Shown piece by piece: positions 33,185 to 42,830 of a stretch of 64,000 nt of DNA. The translations under genes were made by a program, and so were the position numbers. The notes beneath the pieces were generated by a model. The model worked only from the letters and a program-made list of their open reading frames with translations, had not been told where the DNA came from and searched no databases. The stretch is taken from assembly GCA_030220185.1 (NCBI GenBank), contig JASPKZ010007555.1, positions 617,001-681,000 of the forward strand, read 5' to 3'. This DNA is from Diploptera punctata (taxonomy: Eukaryota > Arthropoda > Insecta > Blattodea > Blaberidae). Positions within the stretch are counted from its first letter, which is position 1, and each line of letters opens with the position of its first letter.

Positions 33185-33978
33185 GTAACTAACTAACTAA
33201 TTAACTTAATCGCACTATCAAACCCATAGGTTCATTACCACACAGACATAAGCTCTCCATACATCCCTTTCCTGAGACAATATTTTTGCTCAGTGAATTC
33301 ATGTGGTTTGATATCTTCTTATGACTAATCTAATCTGTACCTATTCTTGGCCTGAACATATCTTCTTGTCCCACTTTTGCATTAAAATCTTCTAAGACAA
33401 TTTTTATATGATGTCATGAAAGACTATCAAATACGCATTCTAATTCTTCATAGAACTCATCCTTGATTTTGTCATCCTTAGAAAGAGGTGCATTGAAGCT
33501 TCTTGTACGAAACCAGAGGAAAAACATCCAGTTGATAGATCAAGAATGAGGTGGGAGAATAACATTATCCATGATTTGAGGGAAGTAGTTTATAAAAGGG
33601 ATGATTGGAAAGCATTAATTCAGGATAGGGATGCATGGAGAGCTTATGTCCGTATGGTCATGAGCCTATGGGTTCAATATAGACAGTGAGTTGGTTATCT
33701 TCTGTGAGATCATGTACATTTGCGATTACGGTGACAAACTTAACATCTTGGATAGCAGAGAAGGATCCTCCTTCAAACTAAAAAGCCCATTTCAAATTCA
33801 GTTCTTGCTGCACCCCCATATTATAATGCAAAGCATCCTGATTCCTGACTACCTTCTCCTGGCCATCTATCTTTTTGTAAAGCTACTATATCCAAAGGTG
33901 ATTTATCTAATTCCTGCATCAATATCTCTAGCGCCATCTTTTGTATAAAGTCCTAACATTCCATGTTCCAGTAACATG
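33185..33978 (-). mobile_element. LINE A2, internally deleted, minus strand
   Basis: The minus-strand 3' end (tail CTAACTAACTAA on the + strand, then the WRAYV... C-terminus, 33185-33290) is joined to the endonuclease region (33300-33481 and 33696-33978) with the whole RT deleted. The endonuclease shows DKIKDEFYEELE, GDFNAKVG degraded to EDFNAKVG, and LEILMQELDKSPLDIVAL. A plus-strand LINE A fragment (33482-33695) sits between its two endonuclease parts. Confidence 0.75.
33482..33695 (+). mobile_element. LINE A2b, short plus-strand 3' fragment in LINE A2
   Basis: Encodes only the last 65-70 codons of the LINE A C-terminus with frame breaks (RMRWENN-like, DWKALIQDRDAWRAY-like), ending with GTGAGTTGGTTA. 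It interrupts the minus endonuclease just after the position of its ADDK residues. Severe 5' truncation is typical of LINE insertion. Confidence 0.7.
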
Positions 33979-34420
33979 TCTGTTATTCTTCCAGTTATAT
34001 TGTGGATGCAAAACATGGACTTGAGGAAAGAAGATTACAAGTATTTGAGAATAAAGTTCTTAGGAAAATTTTTGGACCAAAGAGAGATGAACAGACCGGT
34101 ATATGGAGAAAACTACATAACATTGAGCCAAATATAATAACAGTTAAGTGTCTTAGACTGCAGAGGGCAGGACATGTAGCACAAATGGGAAATAAAAGTT
34201 GTACATGGAAGCTTCTTGTAGGAAAACCAGAGGGAAAACAGCCGGTTGGTAGACTAAGAATGAGTTGGGAGACTAACATTAACCATGATTTGAGGGAAAT
34301 AGATTATACAGGAAATGATTGGAAAACATTAGCTCAGGATAGGGATGTATGGAGAGCTTATGTCTGCATGGCCCAAAACCTATGGGTTCAATAGAGCCAG
34401 TGAATTAGTTAGTTAGTTGC
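33979..34420 (+). mobile_element. LINE A2c, plus-strand 3' fragment
   Basis: Open from 34002 to 34394: RRLQVFENKVLRKIFGPKRD, LQRAGHVAQMGN, KLLVGKPEGKQPVGR, DWKTLAQDRDVWRAYV. It is the complete C-terminal module without RT and is followed by a TTAG repeat tail at 34405-34420. It lies head-to-head with LINE A2. The open frame is a fragment, not a functional gene. Confidence 0.8.
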
Positions 34421-34859
34421 TTTATTAAGATTGATTATAAACTCCGTTTAGAATTATAATATAAAATTATATACCTTTTAGGTCCGTCTCCTCAACCATT
34501 GAAACGTGAAGTTACTGTAGGCCTTTTGGGACTAATCCCATCATCAGCAGAAAGTACATCTGCAACCACTGACTTTGAATGTAAGACTGGTTGGTCCGTT
34601 ATAACTTTAAAGAGTGGATTTGAATTACTGGGTGTGTAATAGCAGGCCATTGTTGGTCTGTTTAAATATTTCCAATTCCTCCAGTACGATGATTCTATTT
34701 GGGTTATTATCTTTGTGCATAATAGTCAGTGTATGTAATGTCCAGCATGCGGTGTCCTGCCTGAATTATGTGTTTTGCAAAGCTTGATTCTTACATAAAT
34801 AATCTTTCTTCAAGATTTAGAAAACACACTTCAAGAAACTAATAACCATGTTTGACATA

Positions 34860-35720
34860 AAATTGATAGTGAGGTATATTAATGACATTATAATAATCTA
34901 TGACAATGAAAATAGAAAAGAAAATGAAGTCTCGCAAGAACTAAATAATATGGCTAAAAACTTGACTTTCACTGAAGAAGTAGAAGTTAACAATAGCATC
35001 AATTATTTGGATTTAACTAATCACTAAAAATTTCAACAACAATAAACTGGATATCATATTTATCGTAAACTCACAAGTAGTACACTTATCATCAACAAAC
35101 ATTCTAGACACCCATTCCAACAAAAAATGACTAATTTCAATAGTTTGATAAGCAGGATGTTAAAAACTTCCTCTAAATAAAAAAATTATGTTAAATAACT
35201 GAATTATATTAAACATATGGCAAAAACTAACGGATACAATGAAGATATTATCAACAAGTTAGTAAACAAATAAAAAAATAACACATCTAGCATAATTAAA
35301 CTAGAAAAGGAACCTGATGAAAACATTAAAACTCAGATAACACTCACTCACACCAGGAAACAAATATCGAAATTGGCTAACACAATAAAAAAGAAGTGAC
35401 AAATACATAAAAATAGCATTTAAAACTAATAACAAATTAAACAACATAAGCAATAATGGCAGTGAAGAAAATAACAAATTCAATAACAAAGGTGTATATA
35501 AACTGACATGCAAAGACTGTAACAAATTTTATATCGGAATAACTAGGAGAAGTTTTAATATCAGATGCAAAGAAAATTTCAAGGATTTTATTTATGGAAG
35601 AGATAAATCAAGCTTTGCAAAACATGTAATTCAGGCAGGACACTGCATACTGGACATTAATAATACACTATTATGCACGAATATAATAATCCAAACTGGA
35701 GGAATTGGAAATATTCAAAC
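34860..35720 (+). pseudogene. PLE family B reverse transcriptase end and GIY-YIG endonuclease
   Basis: VRYINDIIIIYDNENRKENE (about 34870) is the PLE RT motif C with YVDD changed to YIND. NMAKNLTFTEEVEVNNSINY follows, then a connector with HPFQQKM-like residues. KLTCKDCNKFYIGITRRSFN (about 35500) is the CxxC...YIG start of the GIY-YIG domain, with KSSFAKHVIQAGH after it. The N-terminal RT is absent and stops are scattered, so it is inactive. Confidence 0.75.
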
Positions 35721-35835
35721 AGACCAATAATGACCTGCTATTAAACAAAAGCACACCCAGTAATTCAAACCCACTCTTTAAAGTTATAACAGAGCAGCCA
35801 GTCTTACATTCGAAGCCAATGGTTGTAGACATACT

Positions 35836-35878
35836 TTCTGCTGATGATGGGACTAGTCCCGAAAGGCCTACAGTAACT
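35836..35878 (+). ncRNA. Hammerhead ribozyme core, PLE family B
   Basis: CTGATGA at 35841-35847, stem II GGGACTAGTCCC, GAAA at 35861-35864, then the palindrome AGGCCT as minimal stem III and A at the cleavage position, followed by CAG pairing with the CTG upstream of the core. All invariant core bases are present. The copy in the left arm (about 34530-34565, minus) has AAAA for GAAA and is expected to be weak or dead. Activity is inferred, not shown. Confidence 0.7.
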
Positions 35879-35960
35879 TCATGTTTCAACGGTTGAGGAG
35901 ATGGATCTAAAAGGTATATAATTTTATACTATAATTGTAAACTGAAGCACGGATTCCTCT

Positions 35961-36559
35961 AATCCTTGTGAACCACTGACGAGCACATTCCATGAGATGT
36001 TGTTCTTAGAATAGGGTTGCCAGCCATCTCTATTATTTTTTGGGATCATCCCTACTTTTTTAAAATTGTCCTGTATCCTACCATGACTTTGACAGGACAC
36101 GTGAATGCCCTACATTTTCATGTTTTTATTGATTAGTTACAGAAATAAAATATATTAAGATAGAATTGATAGTTCTGCTGGTTATTGACATAATATTCAA
36201 ATGCAATATATAAAGAATTAAAAAATAAACAAACTCCATTGCATAATATTCATAGATGGCCCTTAGCTTACCAGCTGGCTGTAGGCCTCACATCCACAAG
36301 TGTTAATCATAGAGGGTGAAATGTTATCAGCAGGTTAGGACTCCCAACCTGAAGTCATTATTTATTGTAGCTACCCAAATTCCTCACAATCCCATACTGG
36401 CTGAAATTCCCTCAAGTCCCCAAGGCAAGATGGCACTGGACTATTTATAAACAACTATATATTTTAATTACAGAAAACATGATTTTATTTGTCTGTTCAT
36501 AATAAGTAGCACTATGCATTAAGTGGTATAATATTAGTCTTTGGTGTAGAACCCAGTCA
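35961..36559. other. No gene recognised
   Basis: Mixed-composition DNA between PLE B and a LINE D relic. No repeat family, splice-flanked exon or tRNA-like box was supported. Confidence 0.45.
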
Positions 36560-37100
36560 CAGGTCTTGGTGTACAATTCACATATAACACTGCAGTCTGG
36601 CTCGTGGTACTTTTTGTTACTGCAAATTTTGAAATAGAACCCATGTCCAACAATGACATAGATGTCGATCCATGTTTGCTAGAGGTCCTGTGTCTGGAAT
36701 TTGACTCCCAAGTATGTGAAAAGGTTTATTTGTTGCAGCTTTTTCTGATTTATATGAATGTTGTCTCTTGGTGTAGGAGACATCCCCCATCCAGAAAACT
36801 ATTGATACTCTCTTATCCTCATTTAGAGCGAGATCATTGTCTGTTGCCCCCCCCCCTGACACCAGTGCCATGTTGTCCGCATACATCCTCTGTTGTAGTT
36901 GCTTGCACAACATCTATTACTCCAATGTTGAATAGTAGTTACCTTGAAGAATCCCGTTTGTCTGATCCAAAGGTCTAGCTGGTTGTCAACTTGTATTAAT
37001 GTACAATGCCAGTACAATGCTGTGCTCTATAGATTTTACCAATAATTCTTTTATTATTTTCCCAATTAAGTTAAAATGAAAAGCCAAAGAAGAAAGTGGA
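36560..37100 (-). pseudogene. LINE D reverse transcriptase fragment
   Basis: Minus frames read IRQTGF..., QTNGILQGNYYSTL-like (G-x-QG motif region), RMYADNMALVSGGG (YADD changed to YADN, about 36870) and LNEDKRVSIVFWMGDVSY. This is the palm of a non-LTR reverse transcriptase, different from LINE families A, B and C. A run of ten C at 36848-36857 has probably slipped and shifts the frame. Confidence 0.6.
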
Positions 37101-37555
37101 AAGAATGTGTGGTAATGACATATTTGTATAAGGGTGATGGTGAAATGTACACTTTGCTCTGCTTTCTTTTCAATGGGAAAACATGTGCAAAGAGAATAAC
37201 ACAAAATATTCTGTTGCTTGAAAAAAAGAGAGAGGTAGTTGGATTCTTTTGCAGTGTTTAAAATTGTGGCATAAAATTAGCAGGTTCCATTTTTAATGAC
37301 TCAAAATTAAATCCTAATATTCACTGAGACATACTGAATAGAAACGATTTTATACACATGTAACGGTGTGTCCTGGATTTTAACTTGTTTAAAAAAGGGA
37401 AGTGTCTTGTTCGACTTTTTAGTTGCCCAAGTTGTCAACTCTACTACAGAATGTTGATAACAAAAATGCAAGGAAGTACAGCTTTACAAGTAGAAGACAC
37501 CAACCGCATGGATTGATATATAGACTAGCCTTCAAGCGCAGAAACATTTTCATAG
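37101..37555. other. No gene recognised
   Basis: AT-rich sequence between a LINE D relic and the Tigger element. The open frames are not supported by motifs. Confidence 0.45.
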
Positions 37556-37557
37556 TA

Positions 37558-38692
37558 CAGTAAAACTTGTTTAATCCGATACGTGAATAACGCGGAAATC
37601 TGTCCAATGTGAACACATTTATTGGTCTTGGCAAAATAATAGCAATTTTATATGTATTTATTTTGTATAAAACGGAATCTGCCCAATGCGTAAACGGAAG
37701 GATATTTCTACACAATTCATGAAAAAGAATATAAGGCGGAAAGATAGAGAAATAAATTATTTTCCACTTCATTGAATTCCCGTTAGGTGAATTAACAATA
37801 AGTGATGATTCCTGCTGCCACGCCGGGTGAGGAAGAGTTTCTACCTGTATCTGGAATTTTTCTTTCGGCCTCACTGCACATCCGTTTTACGAAATACATG
37901 TTCGTTTAACAAATAGTTGGCGTGTGACATTTGTCTTACAAATAACCAGTGCACTGTAAAATCTTAAATTAGTTTAAGATCTGAGACCGATTGTGTACGT
38001 ATCTTTCACAGGTAGCGTTCTGAATTTACGGAATAAAGATGGCTAAATCGTATGTATCATTGTCAATAAACAAAAAAGTGAATGTGATTGTAGATAAAGA
38101 AAAACAAACTCTCAGTATGCGAAATCATGACTAAATTTAAATGTGGAAAAACTCATGTTATTCCGATTTTAAAACACAAAGAAAAAATAATTAATGAATG
38201 GATGCAAGAAAATGGTCAAATGAAGAGCAAAACATGAAAACAAATCAACGAGGTGTGTGAGTGTTTTACAAGTCACTATAAAAAAATCTTCAAATTTCCA
38301 GACCGATGCTCGAAAGTCAAACTCTAGCTGTTGCTATATCCCTATGGAATAACGATTTCAAGGCATCTTCAGGTTGGTTGTGGACAGTTTTAAAAGATGA
38401 TGCAATGTAGTGTGGAATGAAATTTGTGGGGAATCAAAGAATGTGGACGAAAGCAGACTATAGTTAGTGAGTGGAAACTGAAATTTGACTTTATTTCACA
38501 CATTAGCATTTGAAGTTGCTCGTACATACTATACTTCACCTTCCAACGACACCAGAATTACAATTAATCCAAGGTACATAAAAGGTGTTCTATAATCTAA
38601 GATTTTTTTTTGTTTTTTATAATGCGGAATGTTGTCTAATGTGGAATAAAAAAATTGGTCCCATGCGATTCCGCTTTGAACAGGTTTTACTG
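37558..38692 (+). mobile_element. Tigger/pogo-like DNA transposon, internally deleted
   Basis: TA duplication at 37556-37557 and 38693-38694. Terminal inverted repeats start CAGTAAAACTTGTT on the left and CAGTAAAACCTGTTC on the right (minus). Both subterminal regions contain GCGGAA-type motifs. The 1.13-kb element keeps the N-terminal half of the transposase and lacks the DDE catalytic domain. Confidence 0.85.
38039..38495 (+). pseudogene. Tigger transposase N-terminal (CENP-B-type DNA-binding) remnant
   Basis: ATG at 38039, then NKKVNVIVDKEKQTLSM and FKCGKTHV (psq-type HTH), EWMQENGQMKSK, and the second HTH with LESQTLAVAISLWNNDFKAS and GWLWTVLK (about 38310-38390). Frameshifts occur at about 38125, 38235 and 38320. 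These two HTH domains bind the element ends in pogo/Tigger families. The DDE domain is missing. Confidence 0.75.
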
Positions 38693-38694
38693 TA

Positions 38695-39589
38695 TAATAA
38701 AATTCTTTATCATCTCACCTATGCTTTTCTGGTTTTATGCATATTCTCACTCTTTCTGTTTATATAATAAAAATGACCCATAGCAATAAGTCAATTTCAA
38801 TGTAACATTATTTACATATTTTAAATTATTCTTGCTTTTTTTATATGGACTATCGTAGGTTCCTATTAAACTTGGTAAGAGAAATTTTCTTTACCTGCAA
38901 GTTGTTTAACTGAGAAACCTAGCAATTCCTGGTTCATATTCATATAACCACATTACTTGGACAGGAAATCCTTACCTGAAATTAACAGGTTGAGAATGAG
39001 CCTGAATAATTACATACCTACCTGCAATTTTCCCATTTTTTATTATAGCCTGTAGCCTGAAAATTACATTAACTTAGGTTCGTATAATTTTATTTTAATG
39101 ATATATGTGTTAGCTTGTATTAAAACATCCTCAATGTATATAATAAATGGGATCTACTTATTTATTTGTGCTCTAATGGATATATCTGTATGTAAATAAT
39201 ATTATGAATGTATATATTGAAATAATGACTGGTGAACTATACATTCCATAAACTTCCCAGACAAATGATATATTTCTACACTTGTACTTAATATGGGATG
39301 AGATCTCTGCGGTCATGCCTAAGTGTAATGTTGGTAAGGAAACTCAAATGTGACAAATAAAATTTCTGTTAAATATTATATTTAAATGGCATTTCCAAAA
39401 AAAAAAAAAATGTTGATGAGTACTACAAAATTAATGTGATAAAATTCACAGTATCTAAATGTTTAGATATCTTAAAGTAATTTGTTTTACTCTATTAAAT
39501 GTTTAGATATCTTAAAGTAATTTGTTTTACTCTATGAGAAAATAAATGAAAACTTAGCAATTACTTTAAGTACCGGTACCTGTCATATT
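38695..39589. other. AT-rich DNA with a short tandem repeat
   Basis: No gene recognised. A 40-bp unit containing AAATGTTTAGATATCTTAAA is repeated twice, perfectly, at about 39457-39536, a recent local duplication. Confidence 0.6.
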
Positions 39590-39770
39590 TGGTAACCAAG
39601 TGGTAGTACGTCATTCTCTGGATCCAAAATTTGCAAATTCAGTTGTGGCTTACTGTGGTAGGATTTTTTTACAGTGAGTAAATTTCAGGATGAACTTTTA
39701 TTCAGAGTATAATTTAAAAACATTTGATCCTATTCCATATAGATTCATGGATGTCATGTTAAGTTTTGCA
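39590..39770 (+). repeat. SINE5-like head, decayed
   Basis: GGTAACCAAGTGGTAGTACG (A-box-like) followed by GGATCCAAAATTTGCAAATT, which aligns with the head of SINE5 copy 2. The B box is largely lost. Confidence 0.4.
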
Positions 39771-39813
39771 GTTATGAAGAGAAAATCTAACAAAATTTCC
39801 AGTTGTAGAAATT

Positions 39814-40984
39814 TAACATTTTCTAATACTGTTATTTTAACACGGTTAAATAATTGATCATATTATAATATTATAATGATATTGTGAAAAGAAAAATTGT
39901 CTGAACCAGGAATCAAACCGTGTACCTCTAGTTCTCCAGAATAGTGTGCAGCCCACTACACCATTCTAGACCTGGCACAAACATTAACAATTCTTTCCAC
40001 ATATACAAATCTATAATTCTCATTTTGTCTGCTGCCTGGTAGGTGTCACTACCATCGCCAACGGTCGACTTTGTTTATAAAAGTGGTGTAAAATTCTCAA
40101 ATATAGATACTTCTAAACGAAGCTGGCCATTGGCAATGGTAGTGACACCTACTGGGCAGCGGACGAAACGAGAATTATAGATTTGTATATGTGGAAAGAA
40201 TTGTTAATGTTTGTGCCAGGTCTAGAATGGTGTAGTGTGCAGCCCACTAGTCTGGAGAACTAGAGGTCCACGGTTCGATTCCTGGTTCAGACATTCATTT
40301 TTCTTTTCACAATATCATTATAATATTATAATATGATCCATTATTGGAACTGTGTTAAAATAACAGTATTGAAAAATGTTAAATAACATTGTTTACTGCT
40401 TATAAAAGTGGTGGTGTAAAATTCTCAAATATAGATACTTCTAAACAGAGCCGGCCGTTGACGATGGTGGTGTCACCTACCTGACAGCGGACGAAATGAG
40501 AATTATAGATTTGTATATGTGGAAAGAATTGTTAATGTTTGTGCCAGGTCTAGAATGGTGTAGTGTGCAGCCCACTAGTCTGGAGAACTAGAGGTCCACG
40601 GTTCGATTCCTGGTTCAGACATTCATTTTTCTTTTCACAATATCATTATAATATTATAATATGATCCATTATTGGAACTGTGTTAAAATAACAGTATTGA
40701 AAAATGTTAAATAACATTGTTTACTGCTTATAAAAGTGGTGGTGTAAAATTCTCAAATATAGATACTTCTAAACAGAACCGGCCGTTGACGATGGTGGTG
40801 TCACCTACCTGACAGCGGACGAAACGAGAATTATAGATTTGTATATGTGGAAAGAATTGTTAATGTTTGTGCCAGGTCTAGAATGGTGTAGTGGGCTGCA
40901 CACTAGTCTGGAGAACTAGAGGTCCACGGTTCGATTCCTGGTTCAGACATTAATTTTTGTTTTCACAATATCATTATAATATTA
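39814..40984. mobile_element. tRNA-headed composite element 2 (one inverted, three direct units)
   Basis: A single insertion flanked by a perfect 12-bp duplication, CAGTTGTAGAAA at 39802-39813 and 40985-40996. Inverted unit about 39817-40060; direct units about 40075-40380, 40381-40708 and 40709-40984 with a 328-bp period between the last two. Each unit has a tRNA-like part (AATGGTGTAGTG, CTAGT-CTGGAGA-ACTAG anticodon arm, GGTTCGATTCCTGG) and TTTTTCTTTTCACAAT after it. Units 2 and 3 are nearly identical. The last unit is truncated soon after its tRNA-like part, as in composite 1. Confidence 0.85.
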
Positions 40985-40996
40985 CAGTTGTAGAAA

Positions 40997-41585
40997 CTTA
41001 TTCATTGTGATCAGTCTCATACCAGAAATAGATAACGTTAACTTTATTAAAAAAATAAATAAATATTGTATCATAGTCTTTTCTCTTTTGTTTTTGCAAT
41101 TCACATAATGTCATAACAATTTGAATTTGTATTTAATAAAATATCCAGCAAAGGTTTTCTCCTTTTTTCCCCCCAAAACTTTTTGTTTCAAAAACTAATT
41201 TTACAACTTAAATTATGAACTTTTTATTTTCTTTTCTTTGTTACATTTAGAATTTTTTCTTTATAATTCATTAATTTCATATGTAAATTTTTACTCTTTC
41301 TTTCAAAAATTAAATTGTGCCAGGTTGTATTTCCTTTTCTTTTGGGTAGGTACTCAGAATTAACAAAAGATTATAGAGCATAATTAAGAGGATGAAAGGC
41401 AATGCATAGTCCTCTCATAGTTGTAAATGTTAACAAAATATGTTTGAAAAGATGTACAAAATGTTAAAAAATAAATTGGAGCAAACTTCCCAAATCTCAG
41501 TTTGTTATGCCCATTAAATAAAACATCTTCCAAGATGAATGGATTAATTATTTTCTTATACATTCATGTAATGTTTTTCTTAATA
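40997..41585. other. AT-rich DNA, no gene recognised
   Basis: Simple AT-rich sequence between composite element 2 and SINE3. Confidence 0.5.
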
Positions 41586-41847
41586 GTAAAGTAAAGTAGT
41601 CCCACTACAGGCCTCGGGAGGTTAAGGCTCCCACTTTTTCTAGACAAATGGCACTTGATGTCAGCCCTGCGTGACGGCCGCCTTTACCCCCAGAACAAGC
41701 ATCTGGTACTCATTTCAGTTAGAGACTGAGTATACCCCAGGACTATAGTGCTGCCAGAAGGTTTTGGTCAGTTTAAAAATACTGACCCCATCGGGACTTG
41801 AACCCTCGACCTTCCGACTTGTAGCGCACGCTACGGCGTGCCAATAG
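41586..41847 (-). repeat. SINE3, tRNA-derived
   Basis: On the minus strand the head is GGCACGCCGTAGCGTGCGC with B box GGGTTCAAGTCCCG. The + strand starts with GTAAAGTAAAGTAGTCCCAC, the complement of its 3' tail. Short flanks AATAG on both sides may be a target duplication. One copy in the window. Confidence 0.6.
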
Positions 41848-41889
41848 AATTTAGTTACTTTTTGTAATAATTGTATTTCCCTTGAAGTA

Positions 41890-42285
41890 TTCCATGCTGG
41901 CTCAGGTGGTAGCATGCCCATTTTTTGACTGCAGACCTGGGTTCGATACCTGGCAAGATTGAAAATTTAAATTGTAAAATTAATTAATTTCATTTAAAAT
42001 TTTCAGTCTTGGGGCTGGAGAGATGATGGTGTACAATTTTTAATTGCTAGATTATGAACCAGATTCCTGCATTAAATTGAAAATCCCACCACAGTACATA
42101 TATTCAGAAGGCTTGTGTAACTGTTGACAGCAATTCATTCGTTGGATGGGGATGTTAAGCCTTCAACAGGAATTGACTAGGTGCTGGCACCAGGTTTGAC
42201 CTTCTCCCTTCTCTTCATCATCATCCCTCATACACAAACATACAGACATACTCCCTGTACACAATACAAGAATACATCATGTAAG
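41890..42285 (+). repeat. SINE4, tRNA-derived
   Basis: Head TGGCTCAGGTGGTAGCATGC and B box GGGTTCGATACCTGG, followed by a body with GGGGATGTTAAGCCTTCAAC and TTCTCTTCATCATCATCC and a tail ATGTAAGTAAAG. Structure is typical of a tRNA-headed SINE; the ends are approximate. Confidence 0.6.
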
Positions 42286-42426
42286 TAAAGTGGTGGGAAA
42301 TTTAAAATAAGCCATTTTAATGTCATCTATCCACTCAGTGCTGAACCTGAATCACAAAAAGTGCAGTGGATAGCATTACAATATGAACATATGATTTTTT
42401 TTTTATTTCAGGATTGTTTCTGTTAT

Positions 42427-42830
42427 TTACACAGGTATCTTCAACCAAAATGTACATTTTTTTTTCTTCCACACTTCCCGGTCTTGCGCATCTGCTTCTG
42501 TCATATTTCTCTTCTTCATGTTGTCTTGAATTCCCTTTATCCATGTTGGCTTTGGTCTACCACGTTTCCCTTTTCCAGGAGGTATCCATTTCAGTAGTTC
42601 TTTGTTTTTGTGTCCCTTCTTCTCATTATATGTCCGTACCATCTTAGCTGGATTTCTTCAATCTCATGTACAATATCCTTTTCTACATTCATTATTTCTC
42701 TTATTGTATTATTTCTTACTTTATCCAATTTTGATATTCTTACCAATCTTCTTAAAAAGTCCATTTCTGTGACTAATAATTTATTTCTGTGTTTTTTCTT
42801 CATGTCAACACATGATTCTAGTCTTTTTTA
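42427..42830 (-). pseudogene. LINE B C-terminal RT relic
   Basis: Two overlapping minus frames join across one frameshift near 42620: KKKHRNKLLVTEMDFLRRL, RNNTIREIMNVEKDIVHEIE, RWYGHIMRR, then WIPPGKGKRGRPKPTW and DREVWKKK. This matches the fragment at 53230-53640. The RT core is not present. Confidence 0.7.

Larger units (their letters stand above)
34430..35960 (+). mobile_element. PLE family B element with inverted arms
   Basis: The left arm 34431-34797 is an inverted copy of the right arm at about 35598-35955 (shared AAAAGGTATATAATTTTATA and CTCAACCGTTGAAAC-like blocks). The plus strand between carries the end of the RT, the connector and a GIY-YIG domain. It directly follows the tail of LINE A2c. 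The sequence differs from the other PLE families in this window. Confidence 0.75.

Noticed and set aside
37419..37874. A 151-residue minus open frame
   Set aside because: It crosses the left inverted repeat and TA site of the Tigger element, on the strand opposite to the transposase; no motifs.
39457..39536. Direct 40-bp repeats as a CRISPR-like array
   Set aside because: Only two adjacent perfect copies without spacers in a eukaryotic context; a simple tandem duplication.
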